Shown: positions 26,304 through 35,720, counted from the first letter of the stretch. The stretch: DNA of 64,000 nt from Candidatus Latescibacterota bacterium (GCA_022824945.1 JAJDYX010000015.1:248001-312000), one strand, 5' to 3'. Notes: generated by a model not told the origin, from the sequence alone. Numbers and translations are program-made.

Positions 26304-27233
26304 ATGTTGAACCACATTCGCAGTATAGTTGTCATAGCTCTTACTGCAGGACTGATGTGGAACTGTGGCGGAGAGCGCGTGACACAGTCAGAAGTCGGAA
26401 CAGAGGAACAGGTCGGACGCCCCCTGAGCAAATTGGCAGTAGCCCACCACAAAGCACAGGCTGTAGTCATGGTCAATCTGTATCGTGACGGCACACCAGT
26501 AAGCGGTGCAGTCGTAGAATTTTCGCGCTCTATTGCCGGACAGGCACCAGACTATGAATGGTCGGGCACAACCGATGAAAAAGGTCAAACGCTGGTGGAA
26601 ATCTCATCGGGCAATGGTTATTACCAGGCGCGTGCCTTGCAGGACGGAATCGAGGTCGGCTCCTGGTCCAGCATACCGATTAACGCAGGTTATAAGGTCA
26701 TACTCAATTTGCCCATTGGTGGAAAGGCACAGGTAAAGGGTTCATACTCTCTGGAGCCAGCAAAACAGATCACAGCCAGAGATGTAGTAGATAAAGAAAC
26801 CCTGAAAACATTTGTCGAAACCGCAAAAAAATACGCGCAAAGCTACCCCTTTTCCGAGGACATCGAAGCAGAATTCAGACAAGAAGGCGAAAAGTGGAAA
26901 CACGAAGACATCTACCTCGCAGTCTTAAACGGCGATGGCGTCATCGTATTTCACGCAGCCAATCCGGCTCTCGAAGGACAAAACCTGATCGACTTTGAAG
27001 ATCCCAATGGCGTTAAATACGTCCAGGAACTCATCGCCGCAGCCGCTGCAGGTGGCGGTTTTGTCGCGTATTATTTCGATAATCCAGCAGTAGATGAGAA
27101 TGGAGACGGTGAATTACTCGGAGATCCCATTGGCTCACCCAAGATAGGTTATGCCACCCCAATCACTGACCCTGAGACCGGCATGGAATTAACCTTGCTC
27201 TCTGGCTTTTATCCGCAGGTACAAGACGGATAA
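26304..27233 (+). CDS. Lipoprotein: same N-terminal module plus Cache-type sensor domain
   Basis: A 309-aa lipoprotein. Its first 130 residues are nearly the same as those of the preceding protein (MWNCGGERVTQSEVGTEEQ, GRPLSKLAV, AGQAPDYEWSGTT, GSWSSIPINAGY). Downstream of about 145 the sequence changes to a single-Cache/PAS-like sensor: VDKETLKTFVETAKKYAQSY, AVLNGDGVIVFHAANPALEG, LIDFEDPNGVKYVQELI, FVAYYFDNPA and IGYATPITDPETG. It has no cytoplasmic output domain. TTGGAGGACTTC precedes the ATG. It lies 18 bp after the LivJ-type gene and is followed by a strong terminator. Confidence 0.85.
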   Translation: MLNHIRSIVVIALTAGLMWNCGGERVTQSEVGTEEQVGRPLSKLAVAHHKAQAVVMVNLYRDGTPVSGAVVEFSRSIAGQAPDYEWSGTTDEKGQTLVEISSGNGYYQARALQDGIEVGSWSSIPINAGYKVILNLPIGGKAQVKGSYSLEPAKQITARDVVDKETLKTFVETAKKYAQSYPFSEDIEAEFRQEGEKWKHEDIYLAVLNGDGVIVFHAANPALEGQNLIDFEDPNGVKYVQELIAAAAAGGGFVAYYFDNPAVDENGDGELLGDPIGSPKIGYATPITDPETGMELTLLSGFYPQVQDG

Positions 27234-27256
27234 CTCGATTTATAAAACAAAAAAAA

Positions 27257-27289
27257 GCCGCGAGCATAAAAAACTCGCGGCTTTTTTTT
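27257..27289. terminator. Bidirectional intrinsic terminator
   Basis: GCCGCGAG (27257-27264) and CTCGCGGC (27274-27281) form a perfect 8-bp stem with a 9-nt loop, flanked by A-runs on the left and eight T on the right. It ends the plus-strand lipoprotein unit and the minus-strand formate dehydrogenase operon. Confidence 0.9.
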
Positions 27290-27299
27290 ATCCCCAAAC

Positions 27300-30113
27300 T
27301 CAATCACCCACATGCAACCCCGGTCCCTTCTCGTAGTAATAGCTCCCCGGAAAGAACTTTTCATTATCCGGCATAGATTCGACCAACCGCACCTCCGCCG
27401 CACAGACCTTATACTCGGCTGTCCCCGTCACCGCATCGCCCACATCATTGGTCAGCACATTGGCGCGCGCCTCGGCAAAATGCAACGGCATCCAGATACA
27501 CCCCGGACGCACTTGCCGCGACAAAATAGCCCGCAACTGCACACTTCCGCGCCGCGTCGCCACCTCCACCATATCCCCGTGATGAACACCCCGTTTCCGC
27601 GCATCGCTCGGGTGTAACTCCACAAAAGCCTCGGACTGTTTTGCATCAAGCCCGGACTCTCGGCGCGTCTGTGTTGCGGCATTGTAGTGATACAGCGTGC
27701 GTCCCGTAGAAAGAAAAAGACCGTAATCTTCATCTGGCAATTCCGCTGGCGGGATATAATGCACGGGCATAAACAATCCCTTACCGCGCAAAATGCCATC
27801 TTCGTGTAAAAATTTTGTACCCGGATGATCTGCATCGGGACACGGCCACTGCAAGCCCGCTATGCTCTCTTCTCCTGCTGAGCGATCTATCTTTTCCAAT
27901 TTCTCGTGACTAATACCGGCAAATTGAGGAACATCTTTAACCATCTCGGCATACACTTCTGCCGGCTCTTTATACGACCAATTCGCGCCCATCTTATTCG
28001 CCAGCATAACCAGAATCTCCCAATCTGGAAGTGCTTCCCCAGGAGGTTCAACCGCTTTGCGAACCCTCTGAATGCGGCGCTCTGAATTGGTAAACGTACC
28101 CTCCTTCTCGGCAAACACGGCTGCGGGCAAAATCACATCGGCAAAACGCGCCGTCTCATTCATAAACGCATCCTGCATCACGATAAAATCGACATTATTC
28201 AACCCCTTCTCCAACTCCAAAACATTGGGTTCAGACAACACAATATCTTCACCCATCACAAAAAAACCGCGCATCTGTTCCCCCACCGTCTTCATCATCT
28301 CATTGAGATTCAGGCCCGGCACAGGAGACAGTGGGACACCCCAGGACTTTTCGTACTTTGCCTGCACCTCAGGATCATCCACACGCTGATAACCCGGATA
28401 AAACATCGGTGTGGCACCCGCATCATTCGCACCCTGCACATTGTTCTGTCCGCGCAGAGGATTCATCCCCATCGATGGTTTGCCCAGATGCCCTGTCATC
28501 AAAACCAAATTTGCAAGCGCATACACATTATCCGTACCGTGTGCGTGTTCCGTAATACCCAGCGTATAATATATACCCGCCTTTTCCGTCGTAGCATACT
28601 GCCGCGCTGTCCAGCGAATATCATCTGCTGAAATACCCGTTATCTCCTCCGCCTTCTCGGGTGTATAAGACGCAACAGCCGCTTTGACCTGCTCAAAATT
28701 TTCAGTCTGATTTTCGATAAACTCGCGGTCGATCAAATCCTCTGCCACAATCACATGCGCCATGGCATTGAGCAACCACACATCTGTACCGGGATTGAGT
28801 TGTAAATGCTTTTCCGCAATAGACGTCATCCAGATCGCCCTGGGATCGGCGACAACGAGAGTCGCGCCTTTGCGAATCGCGCGCTTCATTTCCATAGCGA
28901 TAATCGGATGTGCCTCGCTCGTATTGCTACCAATCACAAACAGAAAATCAGCATCGCGTATCTCGCCAATTGAATTTGTCATAGCACCCGCACCAAATGT
29001 ATCGACCAGACCGGCCACAGTTGGCGCGTGTCACGTGGCCGCGCACTGATGGACGTGATTTGCCCGAAACAGTGCGCGCGCCATTTTTTGAACGAGAAAA
29101 TTTTCTTCCATTGTACACCGCGACGAACTCACAAAACCCAGCGCATCTACGCCGTGTCGCTCTGCAACGCCCAACAATCCTTCCGCTGCTCTTTCGAGCG
29201 CATCGTCCCATGTAGTTGGATATAATACACCATCCTCACCCCGCACAAGCGGCTGCGTCAACCGATCGTTATGATGGACAAAATCATAGGCAAAACGTCC
29301 CTTGACACACAAATTGCCGTCATTGGTCGTCGTGCCCGGCGGAGGACTCGTCACCTTGACGATTTGACCCTTGCCATCTCGTCCTTCTATATCCACATTG
29401 AGATCGAGCTGACAGCCCACCCCACAAAAGTTGCAGGTTGACCGCACCTTTACCAGTTCGCGCTCGGGTTTTTGCCCGCGCATCAGTGGCAATTTTTCAT
29501 TCATTGCGCCAGTAGGACACACATCAATACAGCCACCGCACAACTCGCACGTCGTATCCAGCAGGGATTTTTCTTCCACCGTAGAAATCGTCGTATGCGA
29601 TCCCCTACCCGCAAGAGTAATAGCCGAAACACCCTCTACTTCCTCGCAATAGCGCACGCACCGAGCACACGCAATACAGGTATCGGGATTAAAATCCACA
29701 TAGGGATTGTGGTCTTCTCGATCTCCCCGCATCGGCTCCATCCATCCCCAATCCATTGGCGCATCGAACTCAGCAGCCATATCCAGCAATAAATCCGGCG
29801 AACCGACTTCCGATACATCGCGCTCGTGCGGATGATCAGTCATATATAAAGCCATCAGGGTTTGGCGGTGCCGATCAATGCGCTCATTCTCGGTCGTCAC
29901 CTCCATACCGTCTTGTGCGATACGCGCACAGGCCGGCGTCATCAATCGTTCTCCTGCAACTTCCACAAGACAAGATCGACACGCACCCGCAGGTTCTAAA
30001 CGCGGATCGTGACACAGGGTTGGTATTTCCAACTCCTGACGAGATGCAATATCCAGCAGGGTCTCGCCCTCGGCAAAGCACACCGTCCGTCCGTTCAATA
30101 TCAATTTACTCAT
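27300..30113 (-). CDS. fdhA: NAD-dependent formate dehydrogenase catalytic subunit, selenoprotein (UGA = Sec at 29031-29033)
   Basis: Two abutting open frames are one 937-residue protein interrupted by a single in-frame UGA. The N-terminal part carries a [2Fe-2S] domain (CHDPRLEPAGACRSC), two ferredoxin-type 4Fe-4S clusters (CIACARCVRYC and CELCGGCIDVC) and the catalytic 4Fe-4S motif CNFCGVGCQ. It ends ...HVHQCAAT just before UGA, and the continuing frame reads HAPTVAGLVDTFGAGAMTN. This is exactly where molybdenum/tungsten formate dehydrogenases have catalytic Cys or Sec followed by His-x-Pro. The C-terminus has the Mo-cofactor binding parts (ENVLTNDVGD region in the last 60 residues). A SECIS-like hairpin follows the UGA. 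Start: ATG with GAGGAG; 8-bp overlap with the NuoEF-like gene. Confidence 0.9.
28998..29033 (-). promoter_or_regulatory. Bacterial SECIS-like element after the fdhA UGA
   Basis: Reading the minus strand from the UGA, 18 nt follow and then the apical loop GGUCU closed by GGCC/GGUC (with one G-U pair), with UGU/ACA pairing outside it around a three-base bulge. The UGA-to-loop distance and the GGUCU loop match what I recall of the Escherichia coli fdhF SECIS. This supports SelB-dependent decoding of the UGA rather than termination. Confidence 0.75.
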
Positions 30114-31701
30114 CAAACTCCTCGGGGAAGAAATTTTGGGCACTCGTCAGGGGGAGAGCAGCAATTTGCCCAAGACCACATATCGAACCCTCACTCATTT
30201 GCCACGCCACATCTTCTGTGTGTTGCAAGTGAGGTTTGTCGTCCTGTTCCCGATTGCAAATGCGATTTTCAAGTGCCTCGTGTAAATACCGCGTGCCAAT
30301 GCGACAAGGGGCACATTGCCCGCAGCTTTCATCGTGAAAAAATCTCAACTGTTGACTGACCGACCATTTCATATCCACCGTATCGTTCAACACGACAACA
30401 CCGGCCGAGCCGAGTAGTGAACCCAATCCATCCATAGTCTTAAAATCCAATGGCTGATCTCTGTATTTAGCCGGCAAAAAGCCCGAACTCGCACCCCCAG
30501 GGCTAAACGCCTTCGGAGCACCAATATATCCGCCCGCCTCTTCGACCAGTTCATCTAAAGTCACGCCCAAAGGCAATTCATAGACGCCCGGGCGTTTGAC
30601 ATGCCCGCTAATACAATACACTTTTGAACCCGCTTCTGTGCGTCCCAAATTGCGAAACCAATCGCCCCCTCTTGAAATAATCGAAGGCACGCACGCAATA
30701 GTCTCCACATTGTGGATAAGCGTGGGTTTTCCCCACAGACCGTATTCTGTAGGATAGGGTGGTCGCAAACGCGGCATCCCGCGCTTGCCCTCCAGTGCCT
30801 CTAAAAGCGCCGTCTCCTCGCCGCAAATATACGCGCCCTGCCCCGAGTGAATGTGAAAACGGATACCGGGGAATATATTATGCGATTCAAACTCCGCAAC
30901 TGCTTTTGCCATCACAGCCTTTGGAAATGCGAACTCGCCCCGCAGGTACAAATAAACATCTCTTGCCCCAATTGTATAAGCTGCAATCGCCAATCCCTCA
31001 ATAACCAGATCGGGACGGCGCATCAAAATCTCCCTATCCTTAAATGTACCTGGCTCGCTCTCATCACCATTTAAGACCACATAACGCACAATCTCTTTTT
31101 CTGAACACACGGCATTCCACTTAAAAGAAGCAGAAAAACCCGCACCACCGCGACCTTGCAGCCCTGACGTCTCTATTTCTTCAATAATTTTTTCGGGACG
31201 CATCTTCGCGGCCTTAGCAAACGCTTTGCCCGACCAATCGGCCTGCCCCAACAAATTGATCGCCAGAGTATCTGGATCATCCACCTCTGGCCCCACATGC
31301 CCCAACCAGCTTTTGCCACTGGACACTATCTCTGACCTGAGCACTGTCCAATCGCCTTCTGCCCGCGCCACATCTTCGACCGATACAGCGGGCAACACAT
31401 CGCGGTCTCGCAACACCGCAGGCGGACGATCACAAGCTGCCAGACAAGAACACCCCATCGCGGGCAGGCCCGCATCTTCCATTGCCTGCAACACCTGATC
31501 TGCACCCGCCATGCGACACGACAAACCCGTGCATACCCGCACTTTTTTGTCCGTATCCTTCAACAAATCAAAAAAGCTACCCACGCCATAGACCTGCGCT
31601 TCGGGAACACCCGTTTGTTGCGACACCTCCCGAGACACGCCTGAATTTAACCCGCCGCTAATCTGGAGCAAATCGGGCACATCGGCCTGTTTTTTATTCA
31701 C
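30106..31701 (-). CDS. fdhB: Formate dehydrogenase NADH-binding subunit (NuoE-NuoF fusion)
   Basis: A 531-aa flavin/Fe-S protein. The N-terminal third is a NuoE-like thioredoxin-fold [2Fe-2S] domain with ligands in RVCTGLSCRMAG and MGCSCLAACD. The remainder is NuoF-like: the FMN/NAD site GLQGRGGAGFSASFKW and NGDESEPGTFKDRE, an SLBB segment (PLGVTLDELVEEAGGY), and the 4Fe-4S motif CGQCAPCRIGT with a distal Cys in SICGLGQ. Together with fdhA it should reduce NAD+ with formate. I place the start at GTG 31701, with GAGAGG upstream, because an upstream GTG at 31746 would overlap the preceding gene by 31 bp; the alternative is possible. Confidence 0.9.
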   Translation of the reverse strand: MNKKQADVPDLLQISGGLNSGVSREVSQQTGVPEAQVYGVGSFFDLLKDTDKKVRVCTGLSCRMAGADQVLQAMEDAGLPAMGCSCLAACDRPPAVLRDRDVLPAVSVEDVARAEGDWTVLRSEIVSSGKSWLGHVGPEVDDPDTLAINLLGQADWSGKAFAKAAKMRPEKIIEEIETSGLQGRGGAGFSASFKWNAVCSEKEIVRYVVLNGDESEPGTFKDREILMRRPDLVIEGLAIAAYTIGARDVYLYLRGEFAFPKAVMAKAVAEFESHNIFPGIRFHIHSGQGAYICGEETALLEALEGKRGMPRLRPPYPTEYGLWGKPTLIHNVETIACVPSIISRGGDWFRNLGRTEAGSKVYCISGHVKRPGVYELPLGVTLDELVEEAGGYIGAPKAFSPGGASSGFLPAKYRDQPLDFKTMDGLGSLLGSAGVVVLNDTVDMKWSVSQQLRFFHDESCGQCAPCRIGTRYLHEALENRICNREQDDKPHLQHTEDVAWQMSEGSICGLGQIAALPLTSAQNFFPEEFDE

Positions 31702-31715
31702 ACCAAACCTCTCTT

Positions 31716-33686
31716 TTATTGCCGTGCAAACACCTGAACGCCCCACACCATACCCCTATCTTTTGTAACAGCTACCCCCACATGTGTCCAGTGTCCCGCC
31801 AATATATTTGAACGATGGCCCGCACTTAACATCCAACATGCCTGCATCGTTTCGACAAAATATCCGTTTGCCACATTTTCGCTCACCCGAAAAAATGGCA
31901 AGCGTCGAGTGGTTACATGCCACATCACATCCAATCCCGATAAAGAAAAGTGGGATACCTTACCCAAAGCCAACATTTCCTCGAGGCGGATGCGCGCCAC
32001 CTGCATCAAATTGGGATGTGGAAGTACAGCCTGACATCTAATCCGCCTTCGCGCCGCATTAATTTGCTCAATTAAAAATTGTTCTGCCGCCTCATCGCCC
32101 GGATAAGGGGCTATTGTCAAAACCTCGTCTGCTAACTTCTCGGGATTGCCAACAACCACAGCCTGGTGAGAAACCGTAAAGGTACGTGCTTTGGGCAGGA
32201 CAACTTGAACCTGTACGCGACAGTGTCCCACCTCCCGAAACCGAAACCGCGCCTGGAACCGCCGCCCTCGCCTTCGTACATTCCCTTTAATCACATTGCC
32301 ATCGGGCGCGAGAAAGGCCGAGATAGATATATCTTCCACCTCGCTGTGTAACTGTCCAGTAACCGTCAGTTCTTCACCTACAGCAACCGATTCTGGAAGC
32401 GGATTGACCATCGCGAGATCTGTTCGCAACGAACCGGGATAACTGTATGCCACTGGCATTCGCACTTCTTTTCGACCATCGGGCCACGAGGTGATCTTTT
32501 GTCCAAAGCGATTACTCTCGATCTCTCGTCCATCGGGAAAAATCTCCACTTGATACCCGGTTCCGCTGCGATGCAAAATTCGCCCATCGGGAAACGTTTC
32601 CCGAGTTGACCCATCCACCCCTTTCACAATCCTATACCCATCGGGCTGAATGGCAGGTTCATTTCCCTCTTTTTTGCGGGTTACTATAGTGCCATCGGAT
32701 ATTATATCAGGGCGTACTTTCTCTGCTGAAATCTCTCCACCTGCTACACCATTGCGAACCCCCGAATCATCTTTCAAGTGAGACACCCGCTGTTCATGGG
32801 CAGACACAACCCGCCCATCGGGAAACCGGGTTTCTTTCGCACCCCCGGGAAATATCACCTCCACCCGCCCATCGGGATACTGCCAGCGCTGTCGCCCATT
32901 GGGAAAAGTCGTCCATACACGCCCATCCTCAAAGCGACGTCGGCGCAATCCACTACCCGGAAAGGATGCACTCCTGGGCGTTAGCAAAATCCCCGGCAAC
33001 ACGCGCCAATAACCCATAGGCGGAAGTTGCAACCCTTCGTAATGCTCATAATCCAACTGCGTTCTGGCGTGTGTATGGATGGCGTGTGCATCTTCCAGAG
33101 CCTCCAAACTGTCAATTACATCTCCCACAAAACCCCTCAGGCGGCCGTATTCATCGGGGTGCAAATGAACGTATAAGTAATGAAAAGCCCACACTGCCTT
33201 TGCGGTATCAGCCATCTCGTAAACTTTTCCGCGCCCAAGTAACAACGCGACCTGCACACCGCGCTCTGTCCACCCAGACACCAGGGCACCTGTGGGAATT
33301 TTGAAAATTCGATTCTCTTCAACCAATCGGACATCGCGCAAAACGCGAACCGTATCCAATCGCACGCCATAAACGCGAACTGGCACTTTAATCACATCAC
33401 CGGGCAAAACTTCTGGATGCTCCGACAGGGGAATCGTCACACTTTTGATTATCTCTTTGTCAGAAGAGTCAACCAAACCACGAACCAGATATGCACTATC
33501 GAGAAGTGCTTCTTCCGTCATGCCACCGGCATCTTCGAGATAACTGTTCGCCGATTTATCAAGCTGATAGACATAAGTACCCGGCTTTGCAACCGCACCC
33601 GAAACCGTCACCTGTTCGCTCGACTGACATCCCGCAAAAATCGGGATCAGAACCAGCGTGCGAATAATCAAATGGCTTTTAAACAA
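31716..33686 (-). CDS. Lipoprotein with SLBB-like, FPDGR-repeat and CAP (SCP-like) domains
   Basis: A 656-aa lipoprotein (signal, lipobox IFAGC). Residues about 26-120 look like a polysaccharide-export SLBB/beta-grasp unit (VTVSGAVAKPGTYVYQLDK and LPGDVIKVPVRVYG). Residues about 255-415 carry many copies of a short beta-repeat (FPNGRQRWQYPDGRVEVIFP, RFPDGRVV, TFPDGRIL, IFPDGREI, SWPDGRKE), like the G-box/TCP10 repeats of eukaryotic centriole proteins and bacterial toxins. About 420-520 is an Ig-like part. The last 130 residues are a CAP domain (FLIEQINAARR, VSHFSLSGLDVMWHV, HRSNILAGHWTHVGVAV). Start TTG with AGGGA upstream. It lies 14 bp upstream of fdhB, but no functional link is obvious. 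Confidence 0.8.
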   Translation of the reverse strand: MFKSHLIIRTLVLIPIFAGCQSSEQVTVSGAVAKPGTYVYQLDKSANSYLEDAGGMTEEALLDSAYLVRGLVDSSDKEIIKSVTIPLSEHPEVLPGDVIKVPVRVYGVRLDTVRVLRDVRLVEENRIFKIPTGALVSGWTERGVQVALLLGRGKVYEMADTAKAVWAFHYLYVHLHPDEYGRLRGFVGDVIDSLEALEDAHAIHTHARTQLDYEHYEGLQLPPMGYWRVLPGILLTPRSASFPGSGLRRRRFEDGRVWTTFPNGRQRWQYPDGRVEVIFPGGAKETRFPDGRVVSAHEQRVSHLKDDSGVRNGVAGGEISAEKVRPDIISDGTIVTRKKEGNEPAIQPDGYRIVKGVDGSTRETFPDGRILHRSGTGYQVEIFPDGREIESNRFGQKITSWPDGRKEVRMPVAYSYPGSLRTDLAMVNPLPESVAVGEELTVTGQLHSEVEDISISAFLAPDGNVIKGNVRRRGRRFQARFRFREVGHCRVQVQVVLPKARTFTVSHQAVVVGNPEKLADEVLTIAPYPGDEAAEQFLIEQINAARRRIRCQAVLPHPNLMQVARIRLEEMLALGKVSHFSLSGLDVMWHVTTRRLPFFRVSENVANGYFVETMQACWMLSAGHRSNILAGHWTHVGVAVTKDRGMVWGVQVFARQ

Positions 33687-33732
33687 AATCGTCCCTATAT
33701 TTGATCACAACTAAAAAATGGAGAAATACGCC

Positions 33733-33903
33733 ATGAAAATCACAGTAAAAAAGCTACACGAAAAAATAAAAGAAGAAAATCAGGTTTCTACGTCCGAAGA
33801 ACGCCTTGACCTTGTAGAACAATTGCGAATCCAATCCGGGAAATTTCTATATGACTACCCAGCCCGACTTCGAAGAACTATTAGGGTTTTTAGAAGAAAA
33901 TAA
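33733..33903 (+). CDS. Small partner protein of the nucleotidyltransferase
   Basis: A 56-aa basic protein with the pattern EERLDLVEQLRIQSGKFLYD-Y-P-x-R-L-R-R, ending in VFRRK. I recall this pattern from short proteins encoded immediately ahead of nucleotidyltransferases, probably as partner or antitoxin. It overlaps the next gene by 53 bp in a different frame. It is divergent from the CAP lipoprotein gene. The function is inferred from context. Confidence 0.6.
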   Translation: MKITVKKLHEKIKEENQVSTSEERLDLVEQLRIQSGKFLYDYPARLRRTIRVFRRK

Positions 33904-34291
33904 TGTGCGTTATATGATTGTAGGTGGATATGCGGTTGCATTCCACGGCCATCCGCGTTTCACCAAAGACATTGACATATTCTATGCGCGAACGCCAGAA
34001 AATATCGACAAGTTGCGAAAATCATTATTGGAGTTTGGATTTTCTGAATCTGAAATACCCCTAAGCCTCTTTGAAAAAACAGGCAACATCATTCAATTTG
34101 GTGTTGCTCCTGTACAAATTGATCTCCTGAATGAAATTGATGGCGTGACTTTTGAAGAAGCTGAAAACTATCAGATACGTGGTCGCTATGGAGCGCATGA
34201 GGTAAATTTTATTGGCAGAGAGGATCTAATTCGCAACAAAAAAGCATCTGGTCGCACGCAAGATAAAGCGGATGTTGAACACCTGGAATAA
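33851..34291 (+). CDS. Nucleotidyltransferase-fold protein (MNT/AbiEii-like)
   Basis: A 146-aa protein with the pol-beta-type nucleotidyltransferase signature: MIVGGYAVAFHGHPRFTKDIDIFYA, i.e. GG...G-x(9,13)-DxD, followed by a third acidic position in PVQIDLLNEID. Small proteins of this kind are often toxins or their partners, as in MNT/HEPN and AbiEii systems, but some are housekeeping. It overlaps the small upstream gene by 53 bp. No HEPN gene is adjacent. Either this is a two-gene toxin-antitoxin unit or a lone enzyme; sequence does not decide. Confidence 0.8.
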   Translation: MTTQPDFEELLGFLEENNVRYMIVGGYAVAFHGHPRFTKDIDIFYARTPENIDKLRKSLLEFGFSESEIPLSLFEKTGNIIQFGVAPVQIDLLNEIDGVTFEEAENYQIRGRYGAHEVNFIGREDLIRNKKASGRTQDKADVEHLE

Positions 34292-34299
34292 ATTTTATT

Positions 34300-34917
34300 T
34301 TATTTTTGAATTTGATCCACCAGCCTTTGGGTCGCCTCAGTTGGATCGGGCTGGCAACACACAGCTGAAATCACCGCAATACCGTGCGCCCCTGCGCGCA
34401 TCACCTCGCCAGCATTTTCTATTGCAATACCCCCAATAGCAATAATTGGAACACTGATCCCATTAACCATCTCGCGCAAGTCCTCCAGACCTTTCACCAT
34501 ACCCGCATCGGATTTTGAACCAGTTGCATATATCGGCCCAAAACCGATATAATCCGCACCTTCGGCAACACACTGCCGCGCCTGTGAAAGCGTCTTTGCT
34601 GTCCCGCCAATCACTGCATCTTCACTGAGCAGATCGCGCGCTTTTTTAATGGGAAAATCATCCTGACCCAAATGCACCCCATCAGCCTCTGCAGCAATCG
34701 CCACATCAACCCGGTCATTCACAATCAAAGGCACATCGCCACACGCATTCTTCATTGCAATAGCCGTCTCAATCAACGCGCGCGTCGAACCCTCTTTCTG
34801 TCGAAACTGAATGGTATCCGCTCCTCCAGCAACAGCCATTTGTGCCAGTGCGCTGTGTGAAAAGCGATCTTGCAAAACAACATCGGTTATGACGTGAAGT
34901 TTGCCAATTTTTTTCAT
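34300..34917 (-). CDS. thiE: Thiamine-phosphate synthase
   Basis: A 205-aa TIM-barrel enzyme joining the pyrimidine and thiazole parts of thiamin. It keeps the pyrophosphate/Mg set: IQFRQKE, VNDRVDVAIAAEADGVHLGQDD (Asn-Asp and the G-Q-D-D loop), FGPIYATGSKSD and IAIGGIA. It is the last gene of the six-gene minus-strand thi operon, 8 bp after thiD, and is regulated by the TPP riboswitch at 38538-38610. A second, degenerate paralogue lies at 35717-36331; this one looks like the true ThiE. Confidence 0.92.
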   Translation of the reverse strand: MKKIGKLHVITDVVLQDRFSHSALAQMAVAGGADTIQFRQKEGSTRALIETAIAMKNACGDVPLIVNDRVDVAIAAEADGVHLGQDDFPIKKARDLLSEDAVIGGTAKTLSQARQCVAEGADYIGFGPIYATGSKSDAGMVKGLEDLREMVNGISVPIIAIGGIAIENAGEVMRAGAHGIAVISAVCCQPDPTEATQRLVDQIQK

Positions 34918-34925
34918 GTTTAGAG

Positions 34926-35720
34926 TTAGCGTTCAGTACAGTCCAAAAAATAAAAGTGATTTGTGGGACCGTTACCTTTGCCAATATCCAAACCGTGCCG
35001 GATAGCTTCTGTAATATAATTTTTTGCCCGATCTATCGCATCGCACAACCCGTATCCCAGCGCAAAATTGGCCGCTATTGCCGATGATAGTGTACAACCC
35101 GTCCCATGTGTATTCTCGGTATCAATACGTTCACTTTCAAAAATCGTCTCACACGCCCCATCCCACAACACATCCACCGCTGCGCCCTCCAAATGTCCCC
35201 CCTTCACCAGCACGGCACACGCGCCCAAATCGGCAATTTTACGCGCAGCAAATCCGGCATCTTTTCGCGTTTTTATTTTTTTTTGACTAAACAATTCTGC
35301 TTCATGGCAATTCGGCGTCACCAATGTAGCGAGCGGCAACAAACGGTCTGTAACACATTGTATGGCATCATCCCTGAGCAAAGAAAATCCACTCGTCGAA
35401 ATCATCACCGGATCGACCACAATCGGTTGCCCATTGCGAGTTATCAACTCATCTGTCACAGCCTCTACAATCTCACGCGAAGACAACATCCCCGTCTTAA
35501 CCGCAGCAATCTCAAAATCGTCAAACACGGCACTTATCTGAGCGCGGATAATCTCTTCGGGCAAATCACAAGCCGCACGCACCTCTTGCGTATTTTGAGC
35601 AGTGACCGATGTAATCGCAGACAGACCAAACACACCATGAGCGTGAAATGTTTTCAAATCCGCCTGAATGCCCGCGCCACCGCCGGAATCCGAACCTGCA
35701 ATTGTCAGAGCTTGTTTCAT
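34926..35720 (-). CDS. thiD: Hydroxymethylpyrimidine/phosphomethylpyrimidine kinase
   Basis: A 264-aa ribokinase-fold enzyme phosphorylating HMP and HMP-P. Motifs are TIAGSDSGGGAGIQADLKTF, TSVTAQNT, VDPVMISTSG, LVKGGHLEG and the catalytic THGTGCTLSSAIAA. The ATG overlaps the stop of the upstream TenI/ThiE-like gene (ATGA); a GTG two codons earlier is less likely. It is fifth in the thi operon. Confidence 0.94.
   Translation of the reverse strand: MKQALTIAGSDSGGGAGIQADLKTFHAHGVFGLSAITSVTAQNTQEVRAACDLPEEIIRAQISAVFDDFEIAAVKTGMLSSREIVEAVTDELITRNGQPIVVDPVMISTSGFSLLRDDAIQCVTDRLLPLATLVTPNCHEAELFSQKKIKTRKDAGFAARKIADLGACAVLVKGGHLEGAAVDVLWDGACETIFESERIDTENTHGTGCTLSSAIAANFALGYGLCDAIDRAKNYITEAIRHGLDIGKGNGPTNHFYFLDCTER

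Noticed and set aside
27300..30113. Formate dehydrogenase alpha gene as a pseudogene split by a stop codon
   Set aside because: The stop is UGA, lies exactly at the catalytic Cys/Sec position, both sides are in the same frame and intact, and a SECIS-like hairpin follows.
31702..31746. Upstream GTG start for the NuoEF-like subunit
   Set aside because: It would overlap the CAP lipoprotein gene by 31 bp; the inner GTG has GAGAGG at proper spacing. Kept only as an alternative.
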